Shown here: positions 36,375 to 46,042 of the stretch, piece by piece
How positions within the stretch are numbered: the stretch's first letter is position 1
How the letters are laid out: every line of letters starts with the position of its first letter
From: Sphingomonadaceae bacterium
Lineage (GTDB): Bacteria > Pseudomonadota > Alphaproteobacteria > Sphingomonadales > Sphingomonadaceae
Direction: 5' to 3'
DNA length: 64,000 bases
Assembly (NCBI GenBank): GCA_029268145.1
Contig: JAJUHA010000007.1
Span: 1 to 64,000, forward strand
Position numbers and translations under genes: made by a program
The notes under the pieces: generated by a model
What the model saw: only the letters and a program-made list of their open reading frames with translations
Told to the model about the DNA's origin: nothing
The model's database searches: none

Positions 36375-37256
36375 GATGGCGAAGCGGGCGATGCCGCGCA
36401 GCAGGTCCGCCTCGGCGCCGAAGCCCTGGAGATGGTGGATCGCCTGGTCGATCAGCATCTCGGCCTGGGCCCGCGCCCGCTCGATCCCGAGCAGCGAGAC
36501 GAAGGTGGACTTGCCGCGCGCCTCGTCCTTGCGGAGCGCCTTGCCGGCGGCGTGCACGTCGCCCTCGACGTCGAGCAGGTCGTCGGCGATCTGGAAGGCG
36601 AGGCCGAGGTCGCGCGCGTAGCCGCGCAGCTTCATCCTGAGCGGCTGGGCCACCTTTCCCATGATGGCGCCGGCCTCGCAGGAAAAGCCGATGAGCGCGC
36701 CGGTCTTGAGCTGCTGCAGCCGGGTGGTCGTCTGCAGGTCGAAGCAGGCCCCTTCGGCCGCGAGATCCATGGCCTGGCCGCCGGCCATGCCCGCCGGGCC
36801 CGAGGCGCGGGCGAGTTCGAGCGCCAGCTCGGCGCGGACGAACGGGTCCTCGTGGGTGGCCTCGTCGGCGATGAGTTCGAAGGCGATGGCGAACAGGGCG
36901 TCACCCGTGAGCACTGCGGTCGCCTCGTCGAAGGCCCGGTGGACCGTCGGCTTGCCGCGGCGCAGGTCGTCATCGTCCATGCAGGGGAGGTCGTCGTGGA
37001 CCAGGCTGTAGACATGCACCGCCTCGATGGCGAGCGCGACCCGCAGCGCGCGCTCGCGATCGACGTGGAAGAGATCGCAGCTCGCCACCACGAGAAGGGG
37101 CCGCATCCGCTTGCCGCCGCCGATGATGGCATGGCGCATCGCCTCGTAGAGCCGGGCGCGCGGATCGTCGGGCACGGCGAGCAGCCGGTCGAAGCGCGCG
37201 TCGACCTGCTCGCCGATCGCGTCGAGCACCGGCTTCAGCTGGATCCCCGGCCGCAT
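36360..37256 (-). CDS. ispA: Polyprenyl (farnesyl-type) diphosphate synthase
   Basis: A 298-residue trans-prenyltransferase. [11 protein letters not shown], the first Asp-rich motif [14 protein letters not shown] (residues about 84-97) and the second DDLLDVEGD are all intact, with a [14 protein letters not shown] block. The two-residue insertion in the first Asp motif marks the bacterial FPP synthase type. It supplies the substrate for the hopanoid genes at 57-60 kb, and perhaps carotenoids. It follows xseB with an ATGA overlap at 37256, the common xseB-ispA order. The stop codon is part of the tandem repeat. Confidence 0.94.
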   Translation of the reverse strand: MRPGIQLKPVLDAIGEQVDARFDRLLAVPDDPRARLYEAMRHAIIGGGKRMRPLLVVASCDLFHVDRERALRVALAIEAVHVYSLVHDDLPCMDDDDLRRGKPTVHRAFDEATAVLTGDALFAIAFELIADEATHEDPFVRAELALELARASGPAGMAGGQAMDLAAEGACFDLQTTTRLQQLKTGALIGFSCEAGAIMGKVAQPLRMKLRGYARDLGLAFQIADDLLDVEGDVHAAGKALRKDEARGKSTFVSLLGIERARAQAEMLIDQAIHHLQGFGAEADLLRGIARFAIERDH

Positions 37257-37516
37257 CAGGCGCCGAAGGGCCTGTCCCCGGCGGGCGCGCCGTCGGCTCC
37301 GATCTGGAGTTCGCGGATCCGCGCCTCGGCGCTGGCAAGCCGGGCCTCGCACTGCGCCTTGAGCGCCTGGCCCTCCTCATAGAGCGCGATCGCCCGCTCG
37401 AGCGGCACTTCGCCGGATTCGAGCTCGCGCACGATGGTCTCCAGCCGCTTCAGCGCCTCCTCGAAACTCAGGGCCGCCCTGTCGTCGCCCGTCGTTCCCT
37501 GACCTTCAGCCGCCAC
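37256..37516 (-). CDS. xseB: Exodeoxyribonuclease VII small subunit
   Basis: An 86-residue protein. The coiled-coil core LSFEEALKRLETIVRELESG and EVPLERAIALYEEGQALKAQCEARL matches XseB, which binds XseA (not in the window) to degrade single-stranded DNA. The usual partner gene downstream is ispA, as here. It diverges from the alcohol dehydrogenase across 97 bp. Confidence 0.95.
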   Translation of the reverse strand: MAAEGQGTTGDDRAALSFEEALKRLETIVRELESGEVPLERAIALYEEGQALKAQCEARLASAEARIRELQIGADGAPAGDRPFGA

Positions 37517-37613
37517 GTCCGGCGTCTCCCCATTTCGCTTGCGCCCGCCCTTTGGACGGGGGCACCATGAGGGTCAACAGGAACCTTGGCGGAAGGGCAG
37601 GGGAGGAGGCGGC

Positions 37614-38729
37614 ATGACGGGCGGCGGGGCGGGCAGGATGACGGTGGCAGCAGTCGTCACGCGCGGGGCGCCCTTCGCGCTCGTCGAGGCCGAGATCCCC
37701 GAGCCGGGGCCGGGCGAGATCCGCGTGGCCGTGAAGGCCGCCGGCATCTGCCACACCGACCTTGCCTTCCGCGACCTCGAGCTCGGCACGCCGCTTCCCA
37801 TGGTGCTCGGCCACGAGGGCGCCGGCATCGTCGACCAGGTGGGCCCGGGCGTCGAGGGCGTCCGGCCCGGCGACCGGGTGGCGCTGTCCTACGACAGCTG
37901 CGGCCTGTGCCCAGTCTGCCGCGAGGGCGCGCCGCAATATTGCGAGGAGTTCGGCCTGCGGAACATCGCCGGCCTCGGGCCCGACATGGCGCCGCGGCTG
38001 CGCCTCGCCGGCGGCGGGCCGCTGTTCGCCAGCTTCTTCGGCCAGTCGAGCTTCGCCCCCCTCGCCATCACCCGGCCGCGCAACACCGTGCGCATCCCCG
38101 CGGGGCTTCCCTTCCACCTCGCCGCGCCGCTCGGCTGCGGCATGCAGACCGGCGCCGGCGCCATCCTCAACACGCTCGGCGGTCGCCCCGGCCAGTCGCT
38201 CGCCGTGCTCGGTGCCGGCGCGGTCGGCCTTGCCGCGGTCATGGCCGCGCGGGTGGCGGGCATGGACCCCATCGTCGCGGTCGACCGGGTGCCGGCCCGG
38301 CTCGATCTGGCACGCGCGCTGGGCGCGACCCACGGCTTCCTCTCGGGCGACGGGCTGGCCGCGGAGCTGGCCGCCATCCGCCCCGGCTTCGACGCCGTCC
38401 TCGACACGACCGGCGTGCCCGCGCTCATCGAGCTTGGCATCGCCGCGCTTGCCACGCGCGGGACGATGCTCGTGCTCGGGATCTCGCCGCCCGGCGCGCA
38501 GGCCGCGTTCGCGCTTTCGGGCTTCCTCGGCGGCAAGCGCATCCAGGGGCTGATCGAGGGCGATGCCGACCCGCAGGCCTTCGTGCCGAAGCTTGCCGCC
38601 CTCCACCTCGAGGGCCGCTTCCCGCACGACCGGCTGGTCGGGACCTTTCCGTTTGCCGAGATCAACCGCGCCGCGCACGCCATGGAGAGCGGCGAGACGG
38701 TAAAGCCGGTGCTGCTGTTCGGCGACTGA
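37614..38729 (+). CDS. Zinc-dependent alcohol dehydrogenase
   Basis: A 371-residue medium-chain dehydrogenase. The catalytic zinc ligands are Cys and His in AAGICHTDLAF and LGHEGAGIV. The structural zinc cysteines are in DSCGLCPVCREGAPQYCEEF, and the Rossmann motif is VLGAGAVGLAAVMAA. The Asp in IVAVDRVPARL suggests NAD preference. The family context is nearest to aryl-alcohol dehydrogenases. The ATG at 37614 has GGGAGGAGG immediately upstream, which settles the start against 37539. Confidence 0.93.
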   Translation: MTGGGAGRMTVAAVVTRGAPFALVEAEIPEPGPGEIRVAVKAAGICHTDLAFRDLELGTPLPMVLGHEGAGIVDQVGPGVEGVRPGDRVALSYDSCGLCPVCREGAPQYCEEFGLRNIAGLGPDMAPRLRLAGGGPLFASFFGQSSFAPLAITRPRNTVRIPAGLPFHLAAPLGCGMQTGAGAILNTLGGRPGQSLAVLGAGAVGLAAVMAARVAGMDPIVAVDRVPARLDLARALGATHGFLSGDGLAAELAAIRPGFDAVLDTTGVPALIELGIAALATRGTMLVLGISPPGAQAAFALSGFLGGKRIQGLIEGDADPQAFVPKLAALHLEGRFPHDRLVGTFPFAEINRAAHAMESGETVKPVLLFGD

Positions 38730-38732
38730 GCC

Positions 38733-39320
38733 TCAGGGCGCGCGGCGCAGCACAGGCAGCATGCGGGCGAGCACGTCGTCGCGGTCGAGCAGCTGGTGCT
38801 TGAGCGCGCCGGCGACATGCAGGGCGACGAGAAGGATCGCGCCGATCGCCAGCGCCTCGTGCGCTTCGCCCGCGGCGGTGGCGAGGCCGGGGTCGGTCCC
38901 GGTCGGGAGGCGGGGCCAGGCGAGGAGGCCGAACCACAGCGTCGGCAGCTCCCCCGGGCGTGCCGAGACCATCGCCCAGCCGGCGAACGGAATGGCCAGC
39001 AGCAGCAGGTGGAAGCCCCAGTGGGTGCCGCGCGCCAGACGCCGCTCGGTCGGTGTCATGTGGGCGGGCAGCGGCGGGAAGCCCTCGACCAGCCTGAGCC
39101 CGAGCCGGAGGAGCGAGAGGAGCAGGATGGCCAGTCCGAAGCTCTGGTGCAGCCGGATCAGCCGAAGCCCCAGCGCGCGGTCGGCAGGGAGGGGCGATCC
39201 GAGGAGGTCCGAGGCGAGGAAACCGCCCGCCAGGTTGGCCAGCACGAGCGCGGCGATGAGCCAGTGCAGCGCGATCGCGAGGGTGGAATAGCCGGGACCG
39301 TGCGGGGGGGCTTCGTGCAC
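38733..39320 (-). CDS. Cytochrome b561-type membrane protein
   Basis: A 195-residue four-helix haem protein. Histidines in LAIALHWLIAA (about residue 19), RLHQSFGLAILL (about 58), GTHWGFHLLLLAIPFAGW and VALHVAGALKHQLLDRDDV are at the positions that bind two b haems. It probably transfers electrons from quinol or to a periplasmic partner. The start is GTG at 39318-39320 with no clear ribosome site. It converges with the alcohol dehydrogenase. Confidence 0.88.
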   Translation of the reverse strand: MHEAPPHGPGYSTLAIALHWLIAALVLANLAGGFLASDLLGSPLPADRALGLRLIRLHQSFGLAILLLSLLRLGLRLVEGFPPLPAHMTPTERRLARGTHWGFHLLLLAIPFAGWAMVSARPGELPTLWFGLLAWPRLPTGTDPGLATAAGEAHEALAIGAILLVALHVAGALKHQLLDRDDVLARMLPVLRRAP

Positions 39321-39380
39321 CCGGCCCGGATAGCCTGCGGCCCCGGCGAATCCCAGCCCGGCCGGCGGGGCGCGCGTGCG

Positions 39381-40133
39381 TCAGGCGGCAGGCCGGGCCT
39401 GCAGGTCGGCGAACAGTTCGCGCATCTGCCCGAGCGAGAAGAGATGGGCGTAGATGAGGCCCATCATCCCGTTCTGGACCATCTTGCGGGCCTGGTCGCC
39501 GCGGATGTTCTGCAGCTTCTTCTCGTCGACCATGCGGAAGCCCGAGAAATTGGCCGGCTCGGCCATGCCGGGGTTCTGGATCGAGGCCTGGCCGTCCATG
39601 AGGAGGCCGAGCTTGCCGAGCTCTTCCATGAAGCCCCGGGTGCGCGCGACCGCCGCCTCGAACTCCTCGCAGAACTTGAGGATGCCCTTGGTCGTCTCGG
39701 ACGGCTCGGTGCCGTCGAAGAGCTTCTGCTCACCATCCTCGGCGACGAGGCCCCAGCTGTCGTCGAAGACGAGGCTGAGCATCTGCGAATCGGGCTGGAG
39801 GCGGGCGAGCATGAAGGGATGGCGGCGGATGTAGGCGGGGATGTAGGCGCGCGGCCGCCACTGGCCGTCGGGCTCGAGGAAGAGATTCTCGCCCTCGCGC
39901 AGGCCGACGAGGGCGAGCGGGACGGCGACCTGGTCGGTGCCGAAGACGATTGGGTAGTTGCGCTGGGCGAGCGCGAACTCGTCGACGGTGATCGGAACCG
40001 CGTGGGTGAGGCGCGCGAACTCGAGGTTGGGGCGGGGCTTCAGCCCGAAGCCGGCGTGCAGCTCCGAGCTGAGCGGCACCAGGTTGCGGTAGAAGAGGGG
40101 AAGCTGCGGCTGCGCCTGCGGTTGGGTGGCCAT
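39381..40133 (-). CDS. SapC family protein
   Basis: A 250-residue cytosolic protein of the SapC family, named from a Campylobacter S-layer locus and common in sphingomonads. LPLFYRNLVPLSSELHAGFG at the N-terminus, ALAQRNYPIVFG, RPRAYIPAYIRRHPFML and GFRMVDEKKLQNI are typical. No signal peptide is present. Activity is not known; homologues often sit near TonB receptors, which are absent here. Confidence 0.9.
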   Translation of the reverse strand: MATQPQAQPQLPLFYRNLVPLSSELHAGFGLKPRPNLEFARLTHAVPITVDEFALAQRNYPIVFGTDQVAVPLALVGLREGENLFLEPDGQWRPRAYIPAYIRRHPFMLARLQPDSQMLSLVFDDSWGLVAEDGEQKLFDGTEPSETTKGILKFCEEFEAAVARTRGFMEELGKLGLLMDGQASIQNPGMAEPANFSGFRMVDEKKLQNIRGDQARKMVQNGMMGLIYAHLFSLGQMRELFADLQARPAA

Positions 40134-40251
40134 GGGGGAAGGGGATCCTCTGCTCGGTCGCGGCGCGGCGTGGGCGCCGGTTCTGTCCGTGCCGGGCGCC
40201 CTAGCGCTGCGGCGGCGGCAAAGGCAAGCCGGGCGTTGGCGCGCCCGCGCC

Positions 40252-41691
40252 TCAGGCGAAGAGCTTGCCCGGATTCAGGATGTCTGCGGGGTCGAGCGCG
40301 GCCTTGATCGCCCGCATCGCCGCCAGCCGGCCGGGATCGCCGAGCCGGGCGAGCTCGGCCGCCTTGGCCGTGCCGATCCCGTGCTCGGCCGAGATGGTGC
40401 CGCCGAAGCCGACGACCGTGTCGTGGAGCAGCCGCCGCGCCGCAGGGCCATGGCGGGCCAGCCAGTCGGAGGCGTCCGCCCCCGCCGGTGCGCGCAGGTT
40501 CCAGTGCAGGTTGCCGTCGCCCAGATGGCCGAAGACGAGCGGCCGGGCGCCGGGGAAGGCGCGGGCGAAGGCCGCGCGCGCGGCGGAATCGAAGGCCGGC
40601 ACGTCGGCCACGGCGACTGCGACGTCATTCTTGAGCGAGGGGCCGTCCGCCTTCTCGGCAACCGGCAGGCTTTCCCGCAGCGCCCACAGCGCCTGCGCCT
40701 GCGCGCCCGTGCCGGCGAGCGTGCCATCGAGGATCTCGCCCGCCGCGAGCGCATCGGCGAGGGCCGATGCGAGCCGGTCGGCAAGCGGCGCGCCGGCGTC
40801 GGCGTCGGTCAGCTCGACGAGGCAGTTGAGCGGCGCCGGCTCGGCGAGCGGGGGCCGCGCGCCGGGCAGGTGGGCAAGGACGAGGGCGAGCCCATCGGCG
40901 GGGACCAGCTCGAAGGATTCGACCCGCTCGCCGACCGCCTGCCGCAGCCGGCCGAGAAGCGCGAGCGCGGCGGCAAGGTCGGCAACGCCCACCCAGGCGA
41001 CCGCCGAGGCAGCGGGCAGCGGCACCAGCCGGAGCGCGGCGGCCGTGACGATTCCGAGCGTGCCTTCAGCCCCGATCAGCAGCTGCTTCACGTCGTAGCC
41101 GGCGGTGTCCTTCCGGAGCGGGGTGAGCTGGTCGAGGACCGTGCCGTCGGGAAGCACCGCCTCGAGGCCGAGCACGAGGTTGCGCATGGTGCCATGGCGC
41201 AGCACCTGGGTGCCGCCGGCGTTGGTCGAGACGAGGCCGCCGATCGTGGCGCTGCCCTTGGCGCCGAGCGAAAGAGGAAACATGGTGCCCGCTTCGCGCG
41301 CCGCCTCGTGGACATGGGCGAGGATCGCGCCGGCCTCGGCGACGAGGCAGAGGCCGGCCGCATCGACCGCGCGGATCCGCGCCATGCGCTGCATCGAGAC
41401 GAGGATGGTGGGGCGCTCCGGGGCGGGCTCGGGGACCGAGCCGCCGACGAGGCCGGTGTTGCCGCCCTGGGGCACGAGCGCGGCGCCATGGGCGTGCGCC
41501 GCCCTGACCAGCGCCACCACCTCGGCCGTGGTGCGCGGGCGCGCGAGGAGATGGGCGACGCCGCGCTTCTGGCCGCGCCAGTCGAGGAGGTGCGGGGCGA
41601 GCGCCTCGGGGTCGGCCGTCGCGAGGCCGGGCGGAAGGGCGGCGAGCAGCGCCGCGACGGGGCTCTCGGGGGTGGCGGGGGCCGTCGCCAC
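40252..41691 (-). CDS. FAD-binding 2-hydroxyacid dehydrogenase (GlcD/D-2-hydroxyglutarate dehydrogenase type)
   Basis: A 479-residue flavoprotein. The PCMH-type FAD domain has VPQGGNTGLVGGSVPE (about residues 72-87), SLGAKGSATIGGLVSTNAGG and LLIGAEGTLGIVTAA. The C-terminal domain has HLGDGNLHWN and SAEHGIGTAKAAEL, which carry the catalytic His residues. The family oxidises D-lactate, glycolate or D-2-hydroxyglutarate; the C-terminus favours 2-hydroxyglutarate, but this is not certain. The GTG start is at 41689-41691. It follows phaR by 6 bp. Confidence 0.92.
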   Translation of the reverse strand: MATAPATPESPVAALLAALPPGLATADPEALAPHLLDWRGQKRGVAHLLARPRTTAEVVALVRAAHAHGAALVPQGGNTGLVGGSVPEPAPERPTILVSMQRMARIRAVDAAGLCLVAEAGAILAHVHEAAREAGTMFPLSLGAKGSATIGGLVSTNAGGTQVLRHGTMRNLVLGLEAVLPDGTVLDQLTPLRKDTAGYDVKQLLIGAEGTLGIVTAAALRLVPLPAASAVAWVGVADLAAALALLGRLRQAVGERVESFELVPADGLALVLAHLPGARPPLAEPAPLNCLVELTDADAGAPLADRLASALADALAAGEILDGTLAGTGAQAQALWALRESLPVAEKADGPSLKNDVAVAVADVPAFDSAARAAFARAFPGARPLVFGHLGDGNLHWNLRAPAGADASDWLARHGPAARRLLHDTVVGFGGTISAEHGIGTAKAAELARLGDPGRLAAMRAIKAALDPADILNPGKLFA

Positions 41692-41697
41692 CGCGCG

Positions 41698-42267
41698 TCA
41701 GTCCCTCGACAGGCGGTCGAGCCGGGCCTTCAGCGCCTGGAGCTCGTCCTTCAGCTCCTGGATGTTGTCGGGCTCGTGCCGCGCCGGGGCGGGCACGTTC
41801 AAGAGCGGGTTGGCGTTGCGCCACATGTCGGCTGCGGCCTGCATCATCTGCATGTTCTGCCGGACCAGCGCCTCGAACGCGGCCGAGGCTGGTGCATTGC
41901 CGCTCATCAGCCCGGCGAAGGCGGTGCGGAACTGTTCCTGGTTGCGGCGGAAGGCCTCCATCGACGCCTCGAGATAGAGCGGCACCACCGACTGCATCTG
42001 GTCACCATACATGGCGATGATCTGGCGCAGGAAGGAGGCCGGCAGCATGGTCGCGCCGCGCGTCTCCTCCTCCATGATGATCTGGGTGAGGACATTGTGG
42101 GTGATGTCCTCGCCCGACTTGGCGTCGATCACCTTGAACTCCCGCCCCTCGCGGGTCATCGTCGAGAGATGGTCGAGGGTGATGTAGGAGGAGGTCTCGG
42201 TGTTGTAGAGCCGGCGGTTGGCATATTTCTTGACGATGACCGGTTCCGCCCCGTTCGCTTCCGACAT
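41698..42267 (-). CDS. phaR: Polyhydroxyalkanoate synthesis repressor PhaR
   Basis: A 189-residue regulator. The N-terminal DNA-binding domain has IVKKYANRRLYNTETSSYIT, with LDHLSTMTREGREFKVIDAKSGEDIT next. The Gln/Met-rich middle binds PHA granules. PhaR represses phasin and its own gene until polymer forms. The ATG at 42265-42267 has AAGGG eight bases upstream; the TTG before it is less likely. It diverges from the PHA synthase-like gene over 90 bp, so the short gap is the likely control region of both. Confidence 0.95.
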   Translation of the reverse strand: MSEANGAEPVIVKKYANRRLYNTETSSYITLDHLSTMTREGREFKVIDAKSGEDITHNVLTQIIMEEETRGATMLPASFLRQIIAMYGDQMQSVVPLYLEASMEAFRRNQEQFRTAFAGLMSGNAPASAAFEALVRQNMQMMQAAADMWRNANPLLNVPAPARHEPDNIQELKDELQALKARLDRLSRD

Positions 42268-42357
42268 CAATCGACCCTTCTTCCGGCTGGTGGCGGAGCC
42301 TTCCTGCCCGCGCCTTCGCTGCGCGGCTTAGCATGTGCAGCATGAAAGCGCAAAGCC

Positions 42358-43440
42358 ATGCGCGGGCGGTCTGAACCGCGGGCAGCCGGCGCCGCGCCCG
42401 GCGGCGGGCCGCGCGGGCCGCACCCGCTGCCGCTCTTCCTCGGGCTCCTGCTGCGCGAAAGCGGCGGCGATCCTGCCCGGCTGCGGGCCATGCTCGACGG
42501 GCTTGCCCGCTACCAGCAGGCGCCCGCGCCCCCGGAGACGCGCTGGCCGGCGCCGCTGGCCCGGGCCGGTAGCGCCAGCCTGCGCCCGCTTGCCGGGCCT
42601 GCCGATGGCCCGCCCGTCCTGCTCCTTCCCTCGATCATCAACGGCGCTGAGGTGCTCGACCATGGCCCGCGCCAGTCGCTCGCCCGGGCGCTCGGCGCGG
42701 CGGGCGCGCGCGTGCTGCTGCTCGACTGGGGCGACCTTGCCGGCGAGCGCCGGCTCGGCCTTTCTGGGCTCGTCAGCCGGCGGATCGCGCCGCTCGTCGC
42801 GCGGCTGGGCCGCCCGGTCGGCGTGGTCGGCTACTGCCTTGGCGGAACGCTGGGGATCGGCCTTGCCGCGGCCTTCCCGGCCCTCGTGTCGCGGCTTGCC
42901 CTGATCGCTGCGCCGTGGCGCTTCGCTGGCTACCCTGCCGAGGCGCGGGCGGGCGCGCGGGCCGCCTGGTCCGGGATCGAGGCGGCCGGCCGCGCGCTTG
43001 GCGCCGTGCCGATGGCGCTCCTCAATCCGCTGTTCTGGGCGATCGATTCCGCCGCGGTTGCAGCGAAGTTCGAGCGACTCGGGCGGGTGCCGCCCGCGCC
43101 CGAGGCGCTGGCGGCCTTTGCCGCGCTCGAGGACTGGGCCGGGACCGGCCCGCCGCTCCCGCTTCCGGCCGCACGGGACATCTTCGCGCATGGCATCGGC
43201 CGGGACCGGTTCGGCCGCGGCCGCTGGCGCATCGCCGGCCGGCCGGTCCGCGCCGAGGCGCTTCGCCTGCCGCTCCTCGACATCCGCGGCACGACGGACC
43301 GGCTGGTGCCCGAGGCGACGGCGCCGGCGGTGCCGGGCATGGCGCGGCTTCGGCTGGAGACCGGCCATGTCGGCATGATCGTCGGCCGCCGGCGCGCGGC
43401 GCTGCTGCAACCGCTTTCCACCTTCCTCCTGAGCGACTAG
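42358..43440 (+). CDS. Short PHA synthase-like alpha/beta hydrolase
   Basis: A 360-residue alpha/beta hydrolase-fold protein. The nucleophile elbow is [12 protein letters not shown] (about residues 157-168) with Cys instead of Ser, as in PHA synthases. The acid is in [12 protein letters not shown] and the His in TGHVGMIVG at the C-terminal end. It lacks the long N-terminal domain of class I synthases, and at this length resembles class III PhaC, which needs a PhaE partner not seen here. It diverges from phaR and is followed after 28 bp by a thiolase. Confidence 0.8.
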   Translation: MRGRSEPRAAGAAPGGGPRGPHPLPLFLGLLLRESGGDPARLRAMLDGLARYQQAPAPPETRWPAPLARAGSASLRPLAGPADGPPVLLLPSIINGAEVLDHGPRQSLARALGAAGARVLLLDWGDLAGERRLGLSGLVSRRIAPLVARLGRPVGVVGYCLGGTLGIGLAAAFPALVSRLALIAAPWRFAGYPAEARAGARAAWSGIEAAGRALGAVPMALLNPLFWAIDSAAVAAKFERLGRVPPAPEALAAFAALEDWAGTGPPLPLPAARDIFAHGIGRDRFGRGRWRIAGRPVRAEALRLPLLDIRGTTDRLVPEATAPAVPGMARLRLETGHVGMIVGRRRAALLQPLSTFLLSD

Positions 43441-43468
43441 AGCAGCGCGCGGCTTCGAGGAGGATGCA

Positions 43469-44641
43469 ATGGTGGACGTGGTCATCACCGCCGCGCGGCG
43501 GACGGCGGTCGGGAGCTTCATGGGCAGCTTCGGCGCGACGCCGGCGCACCAGCTGGGCGCCGAGGCGATTCGCGCCGCGCTTGCCGACAGCGGCGTCGCC
43601 GGCGCGGAGGTGGGCGAGGTGATCCTGGGCCAGGTGCTGACGGCAGCGCAGGGCCAGAACCCGGCGCGCCAGGCCGCCATGGCCGCCGGCGTTCCGCAGG
43701 AGGTGCCGGCCTGGGGCGTGAACCAGGTGTGCGGCTCGGGCCTGCGCGCCGTGGCGCTTGCCGCCCAGGCCATCCGCAACGGCGACCATGCCGTGATGGT
43801 CGCCGGCGGGCAGGAATCCATGTCGCTCTCGCCCCATGCCCAGACGCTGCGGCCCGGCACCAAGATGGGCGCGATCGAGTTCGTCGACACGATGATCCGG
43901 GACGGGCTGTGGTGCGCCTTCAACGGCTACCACATGGGGATCACGGCCGAGAATGTCGCCGAACGCTACCAGATCGGCCGCGACGCGCAGGATGCCTTTG
44001 CCGCGGCCTCGCAGAACAAGGCGGAAGCCGCGCGCAAGGCCGGCCGCTTCCGCGACGAGATCGTGCCGGTCACGGTGAAGGGCCGCAAGGGCGACACGGT
44101 GGTCGACACCGACGAATATATCCGCGACGGTGCAACCGTGGAGGCGATGGCCGGCCTCAGGCCGGCGTTCCGCAAGGACGGCACGGTGACGGCCGCCAAC
44201 GCCTCGGGGATCAACGATGGTGCCGCGGCGCTCGTTCTCATGTCGGCCGAGGAAGCGGCAAGGCGCGGCGCGCCCGTCCTGGCGCAGGTGAAGAGCTGGG
44301 CCTCGGCCGGGGTGGACCCGGCCGTCATGGGGCTGGGCCCGGTGCCGGCCACGAGGAAGGCGCTGGAGAAGGCCGGCTGGACGGTCGGCGATCTCGACCT
44401 CGTCGAGGCGAACGAGGCCTTCGCCGCGCAGGCGCTGGCAGTGGGCCAGGAGCTCGGCCTCGATCCCGAACGGCTCAACGTGAATGGCGGGGCGATCGCC
44501 ATCGGTCACCCGATCGGCGCGTCCGGGGCGCGAATCCTTGTCACTCTGCTTCACGAGATGCAGAAGCGGGACGCGAGGAAGGGGCTCGCCACGCTGTGCA
44601 TCGGCGGCGGCATGGGGATTGCGCTCACGGTCGAACGCTGA
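43469..44641 (+). CDS. Acetyl-CoA C-acetyltransferase (biosynthetic thiolase)
   Basis: A 390-residue thiolase. The acyl-binding Cys is in [16 protein letters not shown] (about residue 89), the His in [17 protein letters not shown], and the second catalytic Cys in [11 protein letters not shown]. It makes acetoacetyl-CoA, the first step of PHB synthesis; the reductase PhaB is not adjacent. GAGGAGG lies six bases before the ATG at 43469. Position after the PHA synthase-like gene supports a role in polymer formation. Confidence 0.95.
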   Translation: MVDVVITAARRTAVGSFMGSFGATPAHQLGAEAIRAALADSGVAGAEVGEVILGQVLTAAQGQNPARQAAMAAGVPQEVPAWGVNQVCGSGLRAVALAAQAIRNGDHAVMVAGGQESMSLSPHAQTLRPGTKMGAIEFVDTMIRDGLWCAFNGYHMGITAENVAERYQIGRDAQDAFAAASQNKAEAARKAGRFRDEIVPVTVKGRKGDTVVDTDEYIRDGATVEAMAGLRPAFRKDGTVTAANASGINDGAAALVLMSAEEAARRGAPVLAQVKSWASAGVDPAVMGLGPVPATRKALEKAGWTVGDLDLVEANEAFAAQALAVGQELGLDPERLNVNGGAIAIGHPIGASGARILVTLLHEMQKRDARKGLATLCIGGGMGIALTVER

Positions 44642-44649
44642 GCCGGGAG

Positions 44650-45234
44650 ATGCCGGGCGAGGCCGAGGCCGGCGCAATCCCCGGGGCCCTTTCGGCGCCG
44701 CGCCCGCTGCGGCCGGTGGCACCGGGCCCGGCCGAGACCATCCTCTGGGAGGGGCGCCCTTCGGTCGGCGCCGGGCGCCTGCTCGAGCTCCTGTTCCTGC
44801 TCATCCTGCTCGGCCTGTTCACCTGGGTGGCCGTGCTCCTCATCCTTCCCCATCTGGCGGGCTCGGCCTTCGCCGGCCAGCCGGGGCCCGAGGCGCTGCC
44901 GCTCGTCCTGGCGCTCGTCGTCGGCACCGTCGTCATCATCGCGCTTCCGGTGTGGCTGCGCTCCTCGGCGCGCGGCCGCGCGCGCTACATGCTCACCAAC
45001 CGGCGCGCCCTCGTCTGGCTGGGGCGCAGCATCCTCGGCGAGGTCATCCTGTTCGGCGCCGAGATGGAGGTGACGCCCACCGGGCTCGGCTTCTGGGCGC
45101 CGGGCCTCTACCTCGACTGGCGGCTGAAGGATGAGCGGCCCGACCAGCTCCGCTTCGAGCGGCTGCCCGACCCGGAGGCCGTCGCTGCCCTTGCCGAGGC
45201 GCATGGCGCGCGCCGGCTGCCACCCCCGGCCTAG
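44650..45234 (+). CDS. PH-domain-like membrane protein, function unknown
   Basis: A 194-residue protein with two adjacent hydrophobic segments (about residues 38-65 and 76-98). A soluble C-terminal part resembles bacterial PH (bPH2-type) domains: ARYMLTNRRALVWLGRS, then a strand-rich region LGFWAPGLYLDWRL. The ATG at 44650 has poor Shine-Dalgarno spacing, so the start may be off. Its stop shares the palindrome CTAG with the convergent GST gene. I cannot say what it does. Confidence 0.7.
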   Translation: MPGEAEAGAIPGALSAPRPLRPVAPGPAETILWEGRPSVGAGRLLELLFLLILLGLFTWVAVLLILPHLAGSAFAGQPGPEALPLVLALVVGTVVIIALPVWLRSSARGRARYMLTNRRALVWLGRSILGEVILFGAEMEVTPTGLGFWAPGLYLDWRLKDERPDQLRFERLPDPEAVAALAEAHGARRLPPPA

Positions 45235-45863
45235 GCGGCCGTGCTGGGACGCGCCTTCATCGCCTGCTGCCAGGCGGCAAGCGTCGGGTGGCCGTCCTCC
45301 GCCTTCAGCCCCACCCAGCGGGCGAAGTCGAGGCAGACGATCGCGCTGATGTCGGCCACGGTGTAGCGCTCCCCGGCGACGAACGGGCTTGCCGCAAGGC
45401 GCGCCTCGAGCATGTCGAGAAAGCCGCGGGCGAGCAGCAGGCCGCGTTCCGCCAGCTCGGGGATCTGCGGGGTCGGCGGGCCGGCCCCGGGGGCGGCGCG
45501 GTTGGCGAAGGCCGGGCGGCTGTTGCGGAAGGCGGCGGCGATGTTGAAGAGCCCCTCGAACTCGATCCGCCGCTGCCACGCCTCGATCCGCGCGATCTCG
45601 AGCGCATCCCGGCCGAACAGGTTGGGCTCGGGCTGGAGCGCCTCGAAATAGCGGCAGATGGCGATCGATTCGTCGAGGATGGTGCCGTCGTCGAGCACGA
45701 GGGTGGGCACCACGCCGCGCGGGTTCACGGCGAGATAGGCGGGCGCGAGATTCTCCCCCTTCTGGATGTCGACCTCCACCCGCGGCACCTCGATCCCCTT
45801 CTCGGCGAGGAAGATCCGCACCCGGCGCGGGTTGGGCGCGAGCGCCATGTCGTAGAGCTTCAT
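45231..45863 (-). CDS. Glutathione S-transferase
   Basis: A 210-residue GST. The thioredoxin-like half has MKLYDMALAPNPRRVRIFLAEKG, NPRGVVPTLVLDDG (cis-Pro) and LDESIAICRYFEAL. The helical half ends with the conserved VADISAIVCLDFARWVG. Ser/Tyr/Cys choice at the active site near residue 9-12 is not clear (APNPRR). The ATG at 45861-45863 has GGGGCAGGG before it. Convergent with the PH-like gene. Confidence 0.92.
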   Translation of the reverse strand: MKLYDMALAPNPRRVRIFLAEKGIEVPRVEVDIQKGENLAPAYLAVNPRGVVPTLVLDDGTILDESIAICRYFEALQPEPNLFGRDALEIARIEAWQRRIEFEGLFNIAAAFRNSRPAFANRAAPGAGPPTPQIPELAERGLLLARGFLDMLEARLAASPFVAGERYTVADISAIVCLDFARWVGLKAEDGHPTLAAWQQAMKARPSTAA

Positions 45864-46042
45864 CCCTGCCCCTTTCCTTTCCGGCGCCGATCGCCTATCG
45901 CGCGCGGCCATGCTGCACCACCTCTCTCTCCTGCGACGCGGCTGACCGCCGCGCGCACTCCGCGCGCGGCGGGCGGGCGGCTGGCGGCCGTCCGGACGAT
46001 CGGGCGACGAGCCGCCCGGGTTTCCAGCCGATGGAGAGTGGA

